DNA of 64,000 bases from Tabrizicola fusiformis (GCF_013328815.1 NZ_JABUHN010000006.1:186001-250000); one strand, 5' to 3'; shown: positions 6,218 through 15,848, numbered from the stretch's first letter. The notes: generated by a model not told the origin, from the sequence alone. Program-made: numbers and translations.

Positions 6218-9007
6218 TCACGCCCGGCCCTCCCCTTTGGCCACCACCCGCGGAATGGCCGGGAAGGCCGGTTCCGCGTGGTCGCGCGGCCCGACCCGCT
6301 CAACCTTCACCCGCAGGTCGAACCAGGCCGCCTGCCCGGTGACGGGATCGGAATTGCTCCAGCGTTGGCCATCGGCCTGTTCCGGCAGCAGTTCGGAAAT
6401 CAGATGGTTCAGCAGGAACCCCTCCTTCGCCTCGGACGCGCCCTCGTCCAGCGCCCAGGCGCCCTTGCGCTTGCCGATGGCATTCCAGGTCCAGACGGTG
6501 TTTTCGTTCAGCGCCGCCATATGGGCCACCGGCACGGTGATTTCCCCGTTGGGCGAGGTGACGCGGGCATAATCGCCGTCCTGAAACCCCTGCCCCTCCC
6601 AGATTTTCGTCGGCAGATAGAGGAAATTCCTGCCCCGGATCTGGCGCAGCCAGGCGTTCTGGCTGCCCCAGGAGTGGTACATGTCCATCGGTCGCTGCGT
6701 CAGTGCATGAACCGGGAACCCCTCGGCCCCGGCATCGCCAAAGGGCGGATACCAGCCCGGCAACGGGTCCATCGCCTGTTGCAGGCGCGCGCGCAGGGCG
6801 TCCGGTGGCTGGATCGCGCCATGACCCTCGGCGGCAAGCTGAAACTTGCGCATCGGCTCGGACCAGATCGAGAAGAGATAGGGCTGCGGGCTTTCATAGA
6901 AACTCGTGGCCACCGCCCAATCCTGATAACCGGCATTCCAGGGTTTGTAGAAGCTGGCCTCTTCGGGCACATGCGCCTGATAGAAGCCGCCATTGGCGAT
7001 ATAGGCCGCCATCTGATCGGGGTTGGCCGGGCCGCGCCCCTCTTGCGTGCCATCGCCGCGAAAACCGATCAGCGGGCCGACGCCGGGACGGCGGATGTGA
7101 TTGACGATGTAATCGGCATAATCGGCGTAACGGGGCGTGCCATCCTCTTTCACCATCGGCGCCAGCCCAAGCCGCGCGCCCAGATCCAGCAGCACCGACT
7201 GAAAGCCGCGCACCCCTGCATGTCCGGGGCGGTCGGGCTCCACCACCGGCCAGCGGATGCTGTCGCCCGCCGCATCGGGTTCGGAAATCGGCCGGTCCAG
7301 CAGGGAAATGCAGTCATGCCGTTCCAGATAGGTGGTGTCGGGCAGGATCAGATCGGCATAGGCCACCATCTCGGACGCATAGGCATCGGAATAGATGATG
7401 CGGGGGATGATATATTCGCCGTCTTCGCCCTTGTCGGTCAGCATCTCCATCACCTTCGCCGTGTTCATCGACGAGTTCCACGCCATGTTGGCCATGTAGA
7501 GGAACATCGTGTCGATGCGGTAAGGGTCGCCCGCATGGGCATTGGGGATCAGCATGTGCATCATGCCATGGGCCGAGAAGGGATTTTCCCAGGTGAAGCC
7601 CTTGTCGATCCGCACCGCGCTGCCATCCGCGTTCAGCGCCAGTTGCTCCGGCCCGCGCACATAGCCCAGATGCGGGCCGTTCAGCGCCTTGCCCGGCACC
7701 ACGCCGAAATGCGGCGTCGGATGGGCTTCGACCGGCTTGGGGTATGGCGGCTTGAAGCGGTAACCGCCCGGCACCTCGACCGTGCCCAGCACGATCTGCA
7801 ACAGATGCAGGGCGCGGGCGGTCTGAAAGCCGTTGGAATGCGCCGAAATCCCGCGCATGGCGTGGAAGGACACCGGACGGCCCGGCATCGAAGTATGGGC
7901 ATCGCCGCGAAAATCGGTCCAGGCGATGGGCAGTTCGATCGCCTGATCAAAGGCCACGCGGGCCAGTTCCGCCGCCAGCCCGCGAATGCGCGCCGCCGGA
8001 ATGCCGCAGCGGTCCGCCACCGCCTCGGGCGCATATTCGGGCGCAAGATACCGCTCCGCCATATGCTGGAACACCGTGCGGTGACCTTGCCATGTAGCGC
8101 CCAGATCGGGCTGCACCCCCTTGCCGTCCCAAGGCGCGGGGGCGCCGGTGCGGCGGTCGATCACGAAGGGCTGGCTTTCGGCGTTCTTGAGGATCAGGCC
8201 CTTTTCGGGGCCTTCGGTTTCGTTGACCAGCAAAGGCGCATTGGTCCAGCGCGCCAGATAGTCGAGGTCGATCTTGCCCGCCTCGAACAGGCAATGGATC
8301 AGCGACAGGATCAGCAAGCCGTCGGTGCCCGGCGTGATGCCATACCAATCGTCAGCCACCGCATTATAGCCCGAGCGGATCGGGTTCACCCCGATCACCC
8401 GCGCCCCGCGCGCCTTCAGCTTGCCCAGACCGATCTTGATCGGATTGCTGTCATGGTCTTCGGCGACACCGAACATCAGGAACAGCTTGGTGCGCTCCCA
8501 ATCGGGCTGGCCGAATTCCCAGAAGGCGCCGCCGATGGTATAGATGCCCCCCGCCGCCATGTTGACCGAGCAGAAGCCGCCATGGGCGGCATAGTTGGGC
8601 GTGCCGAACGCCTGCGCCCACCAGCCGGTGAAGCTCTGGCTCTGGTCGCGGCCGGTGAAGAAGGCGAGCTTTTCGGGCGCCGTCTCACGCAGGGGTTTCA
8701 GCCAGCCTACGGCGGTTTGCAGCGCCTCTTCCCACGAGATTTCCTCGAACGCACCCGAGCCGCGCGGGCCGACCCGCCGCAGCGGCGCGCGCAGGCGGCT
8801 GGGCGCCGTGACCTGCATGATCCCGCTCGCCCCCTTGGCGCACAGAACCCCCTTGTTCACCGGATGGTCGCGGTTGCCCTCGATGTAGCTGACTTTTCCA
8901 GACTTCAGATGCACGTTGATGCCGCAGCGGCAGGCGCACATGTAGCAGGTGGTCTTGCGGATTTCATCCGAGACGGCGGGCGACAGGTTCAACTGCGGCT
9001 GGCTCAT
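6218..9007 (-). CDS. soeA: Sulfite dehydrogenase molybdopterin subunit SoeA
   Basis: 929-aa catalytic subunit of the molybdopterin oxidoreductase (DMSO reductase) superfamily, predicted to oxidise sulfite to sulfate with SoeB and SoeC. The [4Fe-4S] ligands are Cys21, Cys24, Cys28 and Cys56 (TCYMCACRCGI, VLCAKG). Molybdopterin-binding segments follow (FMFGVAEDHD-type region near 180, SFHAMRGISAHSNG near 385) with a C-terminal molydopterin-dinucleotide domain (HALTQRPMDMYHSWGSQNAW near 740). There is no twin-arginine signal peptide, as expected for cytoplasm-facing SoeA and unlike periplasmic DMSO or polysulfide reductases. Its ATG overlaps the ackA stop by 4 bases, tying sulfite oxidation to taurine breakdown. 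Confidence 0.85.
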   Translation of the reverse strand: MSQPQLNLSPAVSDEIRKTTCYMCACRCGINVHLKSGKVSYIEGNRDHPVNKGVLCAKGASGIMQVTAPSRLRAPLRRVGPRGSGAFEEISWEEALQTAVGWLKPLRETAPEKLAFFTGRDQSQSFTGWWAQAFGTPNYAAHGGFCSVNMAAGGIYTIGGAFWEFGQPDWERTKLFLMFGVAEDHDSNPIKIGLGKLKARGARVIGVNPIRSGYNAVADDWYGITPGTDGLLILSLIHCLFEAGKIDLDYLARWTNAPLLVNETEGPEKGLILKNAESQPFVIDRRTGAPAPWDGKGVQPDLGATWQGHRTVFQHMAERYLAPEYAPEAVADRCGIPAARIRGLAAELARVAFDQAIELPIAWTDFRGDAHTSMPGRPVSFHAMRGISAHSNGFQTARALHLLQIVLGTVEVPGGYRFKPPYPKPVEAHPTPHFGVVPGKALNGPHLGYVRGPEQLALNADGSAVRIDKGFTWENPFSAHGMMHMLIPNAHAGDPYRIDTMFLYMANMAWNSSMNTAKVMEMLTDKGEDGEYIIPRIIYSDAYASEMVAYADLILPDTTYLERHDCISLLDRPISEPDAAGDSIRWPVVEPDRPGHAGVRGFQSVLLDLGARLGLAPMVKEDGTPRYADYADYIVNHIRRPGVGPLIGFRGDGTQEGRGPANPDQMAAYIANGGFYQAHVPEEASFYKPWNAGYQDWAVATSFYESPQPYLFSIWSEPMRKFQLAAEGHGAIQPPDALRARLQQAMDPLPGWYPPFGDAGAEGFPVHALTQRPMDMYHSWGSQNAWLRQIRGRNFLYLPTKIWEGQGFQDGDYARVTSPNGEITVPVAHMAALNENTVWTWNAIGKRKGAWALDEGASEAKEGFLLNHLISELLPEQADGQRWSNSDPVTGQAAWFDLRVKVERVGPRDHAEPAFPAIPRVVAKGEGRA

Positions 9008-10116
9008 GCAGATTCCTTGCGGGCGATCAGGCCCATGGCTTCACGGGCAATCTGGCGTTCCTCTTCGGCGGGCACTGTCCAGATTGCGACACGGGCACCC
9101 GGCGCCGTCAAGTCTTTGGCATGGGCCGCATTTGCATCAGGATCGAGTGCGGCGCCCAGAAAACCCAGACCCTGCACGATGGCGGCGCGCATGGCGGCGT
9201 CATGCTCACCAATGCCGCCGGTGAAGGCGATGGCATCAAGGCCGCCCATCGCGGCCACCATGCTGCCGGCATGGCGCACCGCCCAATAGGCGAAATGGTC
9301 GAGTGCGAAATCGGCCCCCGCCGCCCGCAGCGCCCGCATGTCGGACGCGCCACCCAGCGCCAAGAGCCCGCTTTCCCGGTTCAGGATGCGCGCCGCGCCG
9401 TCGATCCCGTGCAGTTCCGCCAGCCGCAGCACCGCGTTGCCGTCAATGCTGCCGGTGCGCGTGCCCATGGTCAGACCGTCCAAGGGCGAATAGCCCATGG
9501 TGGTGGCCAGCGAAACGCCATCGCGGATTGCACAAAGCGAGGCGCCATTGCCCAGATGGCAGGCCAGCAGCCGCCCCTTTGCCAGCGGCCCCAGATGGTT
9601 GACCAGCGCAGCATAGCTCAACCCATGAAAGCCATAGCGGCGGATTCCGCGCGCCCGCTCGGCCGCAGGCAGGGCATAGGCGGTGGCCAGTTCGGGGTTG
9701 GAGGCGTGAAAGGCGGTGTCGAAACTGGCATATTGCGGCAGGTCGGGCGCCAGCGCCGTGACGGCGCGGATGCCGGTCAGGTTCGCCGGATTGTGCAGGG
9801 GCGCCAGCGGAATGCAGTCGGCAATCGCCGCCTCGACCGCCGGGGTGATACGGCAGGGCGCCACCAATGCGGCCCCGCCATGCACCACCCGATGCGCCGC
9901 CCCCCGCAGCGCCGAGAGTGGCAGGCCCAGCGTCGCCAGCGCCGCCGCCATGGCAGTAGTATGGTCTGGCAGCGCCAGCATTTCGCGCCGCCCGGCCCCC
10001 TCCAGCAGCGCGGCAGCCCCGATCTCGGTCACCCGCGCCCAGGCCACCTGCACCAGCGCAGCATCGAACACCGCCAGCTTTATCGAGGATGACCCGGCAT
10101 TGACGACCAACAGCAT
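9004..10116 (-). CDS. ackA: Acetate kinase
   Basis: Acetyl phosphate + ADP to acetate + ATP. The 370-aa protein carries NAGSSSIKLAVFD at the N-terminus, RVVHGG near 80, FDTAFH near 140, the RRYGFHGLSY active-site segment near 165, HLGNGAS near 190, MGTRTGSID near 220 and FTGGIGEHD near 305. It follows tauE with no spacer and overlaps soeA, so it is fixed in the taurine operon. The acetyl phosphate made by Xsc is more often converted by phosphotransacetylase (Pta) in taurine clusters; here the kinase would yield ATP and acetate directly. Confidence 0.95.
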   Translation of the reverse strand: MLLVVNAGSSSIKLAVFDAALVQVAWARVTEIGAAALLEGAGRREMLALPDHTTAMAAALATLGLPLSALRGAAHRVVHGGAALVAPCRITPAVEAAIADCIPLAPLHNPANLTGIRAVTALAPDLPQYASFDTAFHASNPELATAYALPAAERARGIRRYGFHGLSYAALVNHLGPLAKGRLLACHLGNGASLCAIRDGVSLATTMGYSPLDGLTMGTRTGSIDGNAVLRLAELHGIDGAARILNRESGLLALGGASDMRALRAAGADFALDHFAYWAVRHAGSMVAAMGGLDAIAFTGGIGEHDAAMRAAIVQGLGFLGAALDPDANAAHAKDLTAPGARVAIWTVPAEEERQIAREAMGLIARKESA

Positions 10117-10863
10117 CTACAGCACCGATTTCAGCAGGCCCACCGTGGCCAGAAACGCCAGCAAGCCAATGGCAAACTTACGGAAATCCTGCGGATCGGT
10201 GTTCAGGAAATGCCGTCCGCCCAGCCAGTTGCCCAAGAACACCATCGGCAGCGTCAGAAGCGAGGCCCAAAGCGTATCCATGCTGACCAGCCCGGAATAC
10301 CAGTAAAGCGGTGCCGAATAGAGGTCCAAGAGCGGGAAATAGGCCACCAGCGTTGCCCGGAACACCGCCGCAGGCACCGCCTGCGCCGCGAAAAAGGCCA
10401 CCACAGGCAGCCCCCCCATCCCCGGCGCATTGGCCAGACCCGACACCACCCCCGCCGCCAGATTGCCCGCCAGCCCCGCCTGCCGCTGCATCCGCCAGCC
10501 GACCATCAGCACGCCGCACATGATCAGCACATAGCCCGAGATCACCGCCCGCGCCGCATTCTCGGAGATCGCCGTCAGCGCCCAAAGGCCCAGCGGCAGC
10601 CCCACCGCCGCGCCGATCATCAGGGGCACCACCCGGCGCCAATCCACATCGCGCCAGACGCCGCGCCAGGATTGCAGGCTCATCACTGTTTCGCAGATCA
10701 CCACCACCGCCACGAAATGCAGCGGGTTGGTCACGATCCCCGAAGCGGCAATCACCAGCGCCGAAAAGCCGAAACCGGAATAGCCCCGCACGAAGGCCGA
10801 GCCAAGGATGGCCACCGCCATGAAGGCGGCGGCCCCCGGCCCCATGTCAAAGGGCGGGGTCAT
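10117..10863 (-). CDS. tauE: TauE/SafE (TSUP) family permease, probable sulfite/sulfate exporter
   Basis: 248-aa polytopic membrane protein of the TSUP family with about eight hydrophobic spans, the N-terminal SAFVRGYSGFGFSALVIAA motif and an internal GLANAPGMGGLPVVAFF motif near 140, the repeated glycine-rich signatures of the family. It is translationally coupled to xsc (ATGA overlap). TSUP members in sulfonate operons are thought to export sulfite or sulfate to limit toxicity; with SoeABC present the cargo could be sulfate. The family may also carry sulfoacetate or other acids, so the substrate is inferred from context. Confidence 0.82.
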   Translation of the reverse strand: MTPPFDMGPGAAAFMAVAILGSAFVRGYSGFGFSALVIAASGIVTNPLHFVAVVVICETVMSLQSWRGVWRDVDWRRVVPLMIGAAVGLPLGLWALTAISENAARAVISGYVLIMCGVLMVGWRMQRQAGLAGNLAAGVVSGLANAPGMGGLPVVAFFAAQAVPAAVFRATLVAYFPLLDLYSAPLYWYSGLVSMDTLWASLLTLPMVFLGNWLGGRHFLNTDPQDFRKFAIGLLAFLATVGLLKSVL

Positions 10864-12629
10864 GCCTGCGGCCGCATGTCGGCTTTGGAAATCCCCGCCA
10901 CCGCCACCGGCTTTTTCATCGCGTCACGGCGGAACGGCTCGCCCAGTTCCTGATTGATCATCGCCTCGATCAGCGTGGTCTTTCCGGCCATCTGATCGGC
11001 AACCGCCTGCGTCAGCGCCGCGCGCAATTCGTCCATCGTATAGGCTTGCACCCCCTGCAACCCGCAAGCCCGGGCAATCCCGGCATAGGAGACCTGGGTG
11101 TCCAGTTCGGTGCCGACGAAATTGTCGTCATACCACAGGGTCGAGTTGCGCTTTTCCGCGCCCCATTGGTAATTGCGGAAGACCACCATCGTCACCGCCG
11201 GCCATTCCGGGCGGCCAATCGCGGTCAGTTCCGTCACCGCGATGCCAAAGGCCCCGTCGCCCGAGAAGCCCACCACCGGCACGTCCGGGCAGGCAATCTT
11301 GGCGCCGACGATCGAGGGCAGGCCATAGCCGCAGGGCCCGAACAGCCCCGGCGCCAGATATTTCCGCCCGGCCTCAAAGCTGGGATAGGCATTGCCGATC
11401 GCACAGTTGTTGCCGATGTCGCTGGAAATGATCGCCTCACGCGGCAGGGCCGATTGAATCGCGCGCCACGCCATGCGCGGGCTCATCCAGTCCGGCTTGG
11501 CGTCGCGGGCGCGCTGATTCCACGAGGTGCCGGGATCGTCCTGTTCGTGATCCATCGAGGAAAGCTGCTGCGCCCAAGCGGATTTGGTCTGCGCAATCAG
11601 GGCCTTGCGTTCGCTGCGCGCATGGTCACCTGCGGTAGAGGCCAAACGCGCCAAAACCGCCTCGGCGACCTTTTTCGCGTCGCCGACAATGCCAACCGTG
11701 ACCTTCTTCGTCAGCCCGATCCGATCCGGGTTGATGTCAACTTGGATGATTTTGGCCGTCTTCGGCCAATAGTCCAGCGCGTATCCGGGGAGTGTTGAAA
11801 ACGGGTTCAGCCGGGTACCCAAACAGAATACCACATCGGCCTGCGAAATCAACTCCATTGCCGCCTTGGACCCGTTATAGCCCAGTGGCCCGGCAAACAG
11901 CGGATGCGAGCCCGGGAAGGCATCATTGTGCTGATATCCCACGCAGACCGGCGCATCCAGCCGCTCGGCCAGCGCCATGCTCGCCGGGATCGCCCCGCCC
12001 AGCACCACCCCGGCACCGTTCAGGATCACCGGGAATTTCGCCTGCGACAAGAGGTCTGCCGCCGCCGCAATCGCCGCCGCGCCGCCCGCCGGACGCTCGA
12101 ATTCGACGTTCACCGGCAGGTCGATGTCGATGACCTGGGTGAAGAAATCCCGCGGGAAGTTGATCTGCGCCGGGGCCGATTGCCGCCGCGCCTGGCTGAT
12201 CACCCGGTTCAGCACCTCGGCCACACGCGAGGGGTCGCGCACCTCTTCCTGATAGCAGACCATATCCTTGAACAGCGCCATCTGCTCGACTTCCTGAAAG
12301 CCGCCCTGCCCGATGGTCTTGTTCGCCGCCTGCGGCGTGACCAGCAGCAAGGGCGTATGGTTCCAGTAAGCCGTCTTCACCGCCGTCACGAAATTGGTGA
12401 TGCCGGGGCCGTTCTGCGCGATCATCATGCTCATCTTGCCGCTGGCGCGGGTAAAACCATCCGCCATCATCCCGCCCGAACCTTCATGGGCGCAGTCCCA
12501 GAAGGTGATCCCCGCCTTGGGAAACAGGTCGGAAATCGGCATGAAGGCCGAACCGATGATCCCAAAGGCATGTTCGATGCCATGCATCTGCAGCACTTTG
12601 ACAAAGGCTTCCTCGGTGGTCATTTTCAT
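10860..12629 (-). CDS. xsc: Sulfoacetaldehyde acetyltransferase Xsc
   Basis: Thiamine-diphosphate enzyme converting sulfoacetaldehyde + phosphate to acetyl phosphate + sulfite, the desulfonation step of taurine catabolism. The 589-aa length fits Xsc. The TPP-activating Glu is in CAHEGSGGMMADGFTR (about residue 49) and the TPP/Mg motif is GDGAFGIAVTELTAIGR near 455 followed by FRNYQWGAEKRN. The start has AGGAG 6 bases upstream. Xsc-specific context is strong: tpa and tauR lie upstream, tauE and ackA downstream. Confidence 0.95.
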   Translation of the reverse strand: MKMTTEEAFVKVLQMHGIEHAFGIIGSAFMPISDLFPKAGITFWDCAHEGSGGMMADGFTRASGKMSMMIAQNGPGITNFVTAVKTAYWNHTPLLLVTPQAANKTIGQGGFQEVEQMALFKDMVCYQEEVRDPSRVAEVLNRVISQARRQSAPAQINFPRDFFTQVIDIDLPVNVEFERPAGGAAAIAAAADLLSQAKFPVILNGAGVVLGGAIPASMALAERLDAPVCVGYQHNDAFPGSHPLFAGPLGYNGSKAAMELISQADVVFCLGTRLNPFSTLPGYALDYWPKTAKIIQVDINPDRIGLTKKVTVGIVGDAKKVAEAVLARLASTAGDHARSERKALIAQTKSAWAQQLSSMDHEQDDPGTSWNQRARDAKPDWMSPRMAWRAIQSALPREAIISSDIGNNCAIGNAYPSFEAGRKYLAPGLFGPCGYGLPSIVGAKIACPDVPVVGFSGDGAFGIAVTELTAIGRPEWPAVTMVVFRNYQWGAEKRNSTLWYDDNFVGTELDTQVSYAGIARACGLQGVQAYTMDELRAALTQAVADQMAGKTTLIEAMINQELGEPFRRDAMKKPVAVAGISKADMRPQA

Positions 12630-12689
12630 GGCGGTCTCCTCGCGGGTTGGCGGTTCTGCAAGATTGATAGCCCTCTGCCCCGGCCCGCC

Positions 12690-12722
12690 TTAGGGCCAGT
12701 GCCCGCAGCCCTGTAAGGCCAG
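12690..12722 (-). promoter_or_regulatory. Direct repeats upstream of xsc, candidate TauR operator
   Basis: On the coding strand of xsc there are two direct repeats, CTGGCCTTAC and CTGGCCCTAA, starting 23 bases apart, 61-93 bases upstream of xsc. From memory, the published TauR site of Rhodobacter capsulatus is a direct repeat close to CTGGACYTAA. The same architecture occurs upstream of tpa (15849-15881). Confidence 0.65.
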
Positions 12723-12731
12723 TTTTCGCCC

Positions 12732-14198
12732 CTAGCCCGCCCCCATGCGGATCGCCTTGGCAATCCGGGCGATGCCTTCGGGAATGCGCACCGGCGGGGA
12801 GGAGGAATAGGCCAGCCGGTAGAAATTGCGCGGCGCCCGGGCGGGGTCGAAAAACGCCCGCCCCGGCTCGATCAGCACCCCCTCGGCGCGCAGCCGTTCG
12901 GCCAGAACCTCGGTGTCGCAGCCCTCGGGCGCCCGCATCCAGAAGCTGGAGCCGCCAAAGCCGCCCTGCCCCGCCACCATCAGCCCGTTGTCGCGGATCG
13001 CCTCTTCCATCACCTGCCGCCGCCGCCGATAGGCCACCCGCATCCGGTTGATCAGCGCATCATAATGGCCAAGCGACAGGAAATAGGCGATCGTGCGTTG
13101 GATATGGCCCGGCGGATGGCGCAGCATCGACAGCCGCAGCGCCCGCGCCGCCCGGATGAAACTGGCCGGCCCCACCAGATAGCCCAGCCGCATCCCCGGA
13201 AACACGCTCTTCGAGAACGACCCGGCATAGACCACCCGCCCCTCGCTATCGAGCGATTTCAGCGCAGGCGATACGGGTTTCAGAAAGGACATCTCGAATT
13301 CGTAGTCATCCTCGACAATGACAAACCCCTCGCACCCCGCCGCCTCGAGCAGCGCCAGCCGCCGCTCCAGCGGCATGGTGGCATTGGTCGGGCATTGGTG
13401 GCTGGCCGTGGTGAAAACCACATCCACACCCGGCGGAATGGCCTCGGGCGGCAGGCCATCGGCATCGACATCCACCGGCAGAACCTCGGTCCCGGTCGAG
13501 ACCAGAACGCCGCGCTGCCCGGAATAGCCGGGGTTCTCCACCGCCGCCCGCCGCCCGGGGCCAAGCAGCACCTGCGCCGCGATCCAGAGCGCATTCTGCG
13601 CCCCCAGCGTCAGCAGCACCTCCTCCGGTTCCGCGGCAATCCCGCGGCGCGGCAGGATCGAGCGCAGCACATGCTCGATCAGCAAGGGATCGTCGCGGTC
13701 ATAGTAATCCTGCGTCAGCGCGCCGAAATCGCGCCGCCCCAGCGCCCGCACCGCGCAAAGCCGCCAGTTCTGATGGTCGAACAGCGTCGGGTCCGCCTGC
13801 CCATAGATGAAGGAATAGGCATAGCTTTCCCAATCCGCAGGCCGCTCCACCTGCGCCGCTCCAAGGGTCCGCCCCGCCATCAGCCGGGCGAAATCCGGGC
13901 TTTCGGCGCGCGGCCCCCGGGCGGGCATGTCCGGCGCGCGGGGTGCATTCTCGGACACGAAATAGCCCGACCGCCCCCGCGCCGTGAGGTAATCCGAACT
14001 CACCAGCTCGGCATAAGACAGGGTGACGGTGATCCGGCTGATCCCCAGATGTGCCGCCAGCCCGCGCGACGATGGCATCCGCTGCCCCGAACGGAAGCGG
14101 CCCGCCAGAATCCCCTCGGTGACCATCTGCCGGATGCGCTGCTGCAAAGATCCCCGCCCGGCAGGGGGCAGCACGAAGGCTTCGGCGGGGATCGTCAT
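12732..14198 (-). CDS. tauR: MocR/GntR-family taurine regulator TauR
   Basis: 488-aa regulator with an N-terminal winged helix (SLQQRIRQMVTEGILAGRF, then SRGLAAHLGISRITVTLSYA) fused to a fold-type-I aminotransferase-like domain. The PLP-lysine region is VYAGSFSKSVFPGMRLGYL near 325. MocR proteins sense PLP or its amino-acid aldimine; TauR activates taurine genes. I start at 14198 (MTIPAEAFVLPP), which matches the usual TauR N-terminus, although an in-frame ATG exists at 14258. It sits between tpa and xsc, its expected targets. Confidence 0.9.
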   Translation of the reverse strand: MTIPAEAFVLPPAGRGSLQQRIRQMVTEGILAGRFRSGQRMPSSRGLAAHLGISRITVTLSYAELVSSDYLTARGRSGYFVSENAPRAPDMPARGPRAESPDFARLMAGRTLGAAQVERPADWESYAYSFIYGQADPTLFDHQNWRLCAVRALGRRDFGALTQDYYDRDDPLLIEHVLRSILPRRGIAAEPEEVLLTLGAQNALWIAAQVLLGPGRRAAVENPGYSGQRGVLVSTGTEVLPVDVDADGLPPEAIPPGVDVVFTTASHQCPTNATMPLERRLALLEAAGCEGFVIVEDDYEFEMSFLKPVSPALKSLDSEGRVVYAGSFSKSVFPGMRLGYLVGPASFIRAARALRLSMLRHPPGHIQRTIAYFLSLGHYDALINRMRVAYRRRRQVMEEAIRDNGLMVAGQGGFGGSSFWMRAPEGCDTEVLAERLRAEGVLIEPGRAFFDPARAPRNFYRLAYSSSPPVRIPEGIARIAKAIRMGAG

Positions 14199-14262
14199 TC
14201 TGGCACCATCGGCTTGGATTTCTGGACCTATCAGTGCGCTGCGCCGCGCAAAGGTCAATGGA

Positions 14263-14321
14263 TTTCATCTTGGCTCAAATATCCCTGGGTCCGGGGCAGC
14301 GCCCCCGGGGGTTCCGCCAGC
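14263..14321 (+). repeat. AAATATCC-headed hairpin element, copy A
   Basis: Contains CATCTTGG-CTC followed by AAATATCC (14277-14284) and a GC-rich hairpin (CCGGGGCAGCGCCCCCGG). It lies between tpa and tauR, opposite to the direction of transcription. One of six copies in the window. Confidence 0.7.
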
Positions 14322-14336
14322 CCCCCGCATGACAAA

Positions 14337-14360
14337 GGGCGCCCGCAACTGCAGGCGCCC
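14337..14360 (-). terminator. Hairpin terminator after tpa
   Basis: GGGCGCC (14337-14343) pairs with GGCGCCC (14354-14360) around a 10-base loop, followed on the tpa transcript by TTTGT. It lies 24 bases beyond the tpa stop, so tpa is probably mostly monocistronic and tauR/xsc depend on their own promoters. Confidence 0.65.
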
Positions 14361-14383
14361 CCGTTTTCAGAACCGCACAGGTT

Positions 14384-15760
14384 TCAGCCAAAGACGCGGG
14401 TCAGCGCCACGTCGATCGCCCCGGTGATCTGGTCCACATCATCCGGCGTGCAGATCAGCGCCGGCGACAGGCAGAGCGTGTTGTTCAGCCCCGGCAAGCT
14501 GCGGTTGGTCATGCCGATGATCACGCCCTGCGCGTTGCACTCGGAGACCACCTGCGCCACCTTCTTTTCGTCCATCGGCTCGCGCGTCTGGCGGTCGGCC
14601 ACCAGTTCGGCACCGCAGAACAGGCCCTTGCCGCGCACATCGCCGATGACCTTATGCTTTTCCATCAGCGCGTTGAGGTTCGACACCACCCGGTCACCCA
14701 TGCGCAGGGTGTTGTCCAAGAGGTTCTCATCCTCGATGATCCGCATGTTCTCCAGCGCCGCCGCCGGACCCGAGGTGCAGCCGCCGAAGGTCGAGATGTC
14801 GCGGAAATAGCTCATCGGATCGGCGTCATCCTTGAACAGGTCGAACACCGCTTCGGTGGTGACCGTGCAGGAGATCGCGGCATAGCCCGAGGCAACGCCC
14901 TTGGCCATGGTCACGAAATCCGGCTGGATGCCGTAATGCTGATAGCCGAACCAGGTGCCAGTGCGGCCGACGCCACAAACCACTTCATCAATGTGCAAGA
15001 GGATGTTGTATTTCTTGCAGATTTCCTGAACCCGCTCCCAATATCCGACCGGCGGAACGATCACGCCGCCGCCCGCCGTCACCGGCTCCAGCACGATGGC
15101 GCCCACGGTATCGGGGCCTTCGCGCAGGATCACCTCTTCGATGGCATCCGCCGCGCGTTCGCCATAATTCTCCACATCCCACTGTTTGCGATACTCAAGG
15201 CAGTGCGGCACCATCACGAAACCGTCCGGGTAAGGCCCATACATCGCCGCGCGCTCGGCCTGACCGGAGGTCGCCAGCGCGCCGATTGTGGTGCCGTGGT
15301 AATCCCGCTCACGATACAGGATCTTCCACTTCTTGCCCTTGTGGTGACGGTGCGAGATCTGACGCACCATCTTGTAGACCTTCTCGTTCGCTTCCGAACC
15401 CGAGTTGGAATAATAGACCCGGCTCATCCCCGGCATCTTGGAAATCAGCTTTTCGGCGAAGAGCGCACCGGGGATCGAGCCGCCAACCCCGGCGAAATAG
15501 TTCATCTTGATCAACTGGTCGCGCACCACATTGGCGATGCTCTCGCGGCCATAGCCGACGTTGACGGTCCAGACCGCGCCCGAAACCGCGTCGATATATT
15601 CCTTGCCCTTGGCGTCCCAGACGCGCAGGCCCTTGCCCTCGACGATCACGCGGGGATCGACGGTTTCGAACATGCGGTGGTTGATCAGGTGGTGCCAGAC
15701 GTGTTTCTTGTCGGCGGCGACGACTTCGCTGATGTCGTTGACGGATGCATAGCCTTCCAT
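14384..15760 (-). CDS. tpa: Taurine-pyruvate aminotransferase
   Basis: Class III PLP aminotransferase of 458 aa: taurine + pyruvate to sulfoacetaldehyde + L-alanine. Visible are YSNSGSEANEKVYKM (PLP phosphate site) near 120, LLHIDEVVCGVGRTG (Asp for the PLP ring) near 255 and FVTMAKGVASGYAAIS with the Schiff-base lysine near 285. Function is assigned from the cluster with xsc and tauR; class III enzymes for omega-amino acids look alike. No alanine dehydrogenase for recycling alanine and no TauABC importer are in the window. Confidence 0.92.
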   Translation of the reverse strand: MEGYASVNDISEVVAADKKHVWHHLINHRMFETVDPRVIVEGKGLRVWDAKGKEYIDAVSGAVWTVNVGYGRESIANVVRDQLIKMNYFAGVGGSIPGALFAEKLISKMPGMSRVYYSNSGSEANEKVYKMVRQISHRHHKGKKWKILYRERDYHGTTIGALATSGQAERAAMYGPYPDGFVMVPHCLEYRKQWDVENYGERAADAIEEVILREGPDTVGAIVLEPVTAGGGVIVPPVGYWERVQEICKKYNILLHIDEVVCGVGRTGTWFGYQHYGIQPDFVTMAKGVASGYAAISCTVTTEAVFDLFKDDADPMSYFRDISTFGGCTSGPAAALENMRIIEDENLLDNTLRMGDRVVSNLNALMEKHKVIGDVRGKGLFCGAELVADRQTREPMDEKKVAQVVSECNAQGVIIGMTNRSLPGLNNTLCLSPALICTPDDVDQITGAIDVALTRVFG

Positions 15761-15848
15761 GGCCGAACCTCATTCATGCGGACCGGGCGGCACCCTCTGC
15801 GCCGCCTCCTGCCTCTGGCGCCATCATCACGGATCGCGCCGCGCTTGT

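Noticed and set aside
4496-9007. Reading the molybdoenzyme as DMSO or polysulfide reductase
   Set aside because: SoeA lacks a Tat signal peptide and the genes are fused by overlaps to the taurine operon, where sulfite is produced. SoeABC fits better.
6191-9289. Very long open frame on the plus strand opposite soeA
   Set aside because: It is the antisense shadow of a high-GC gene. Its translation is Arg/His/Gly-rich with no domain, whereas the minus strand gives a full molybdopterin oxidoreductase.
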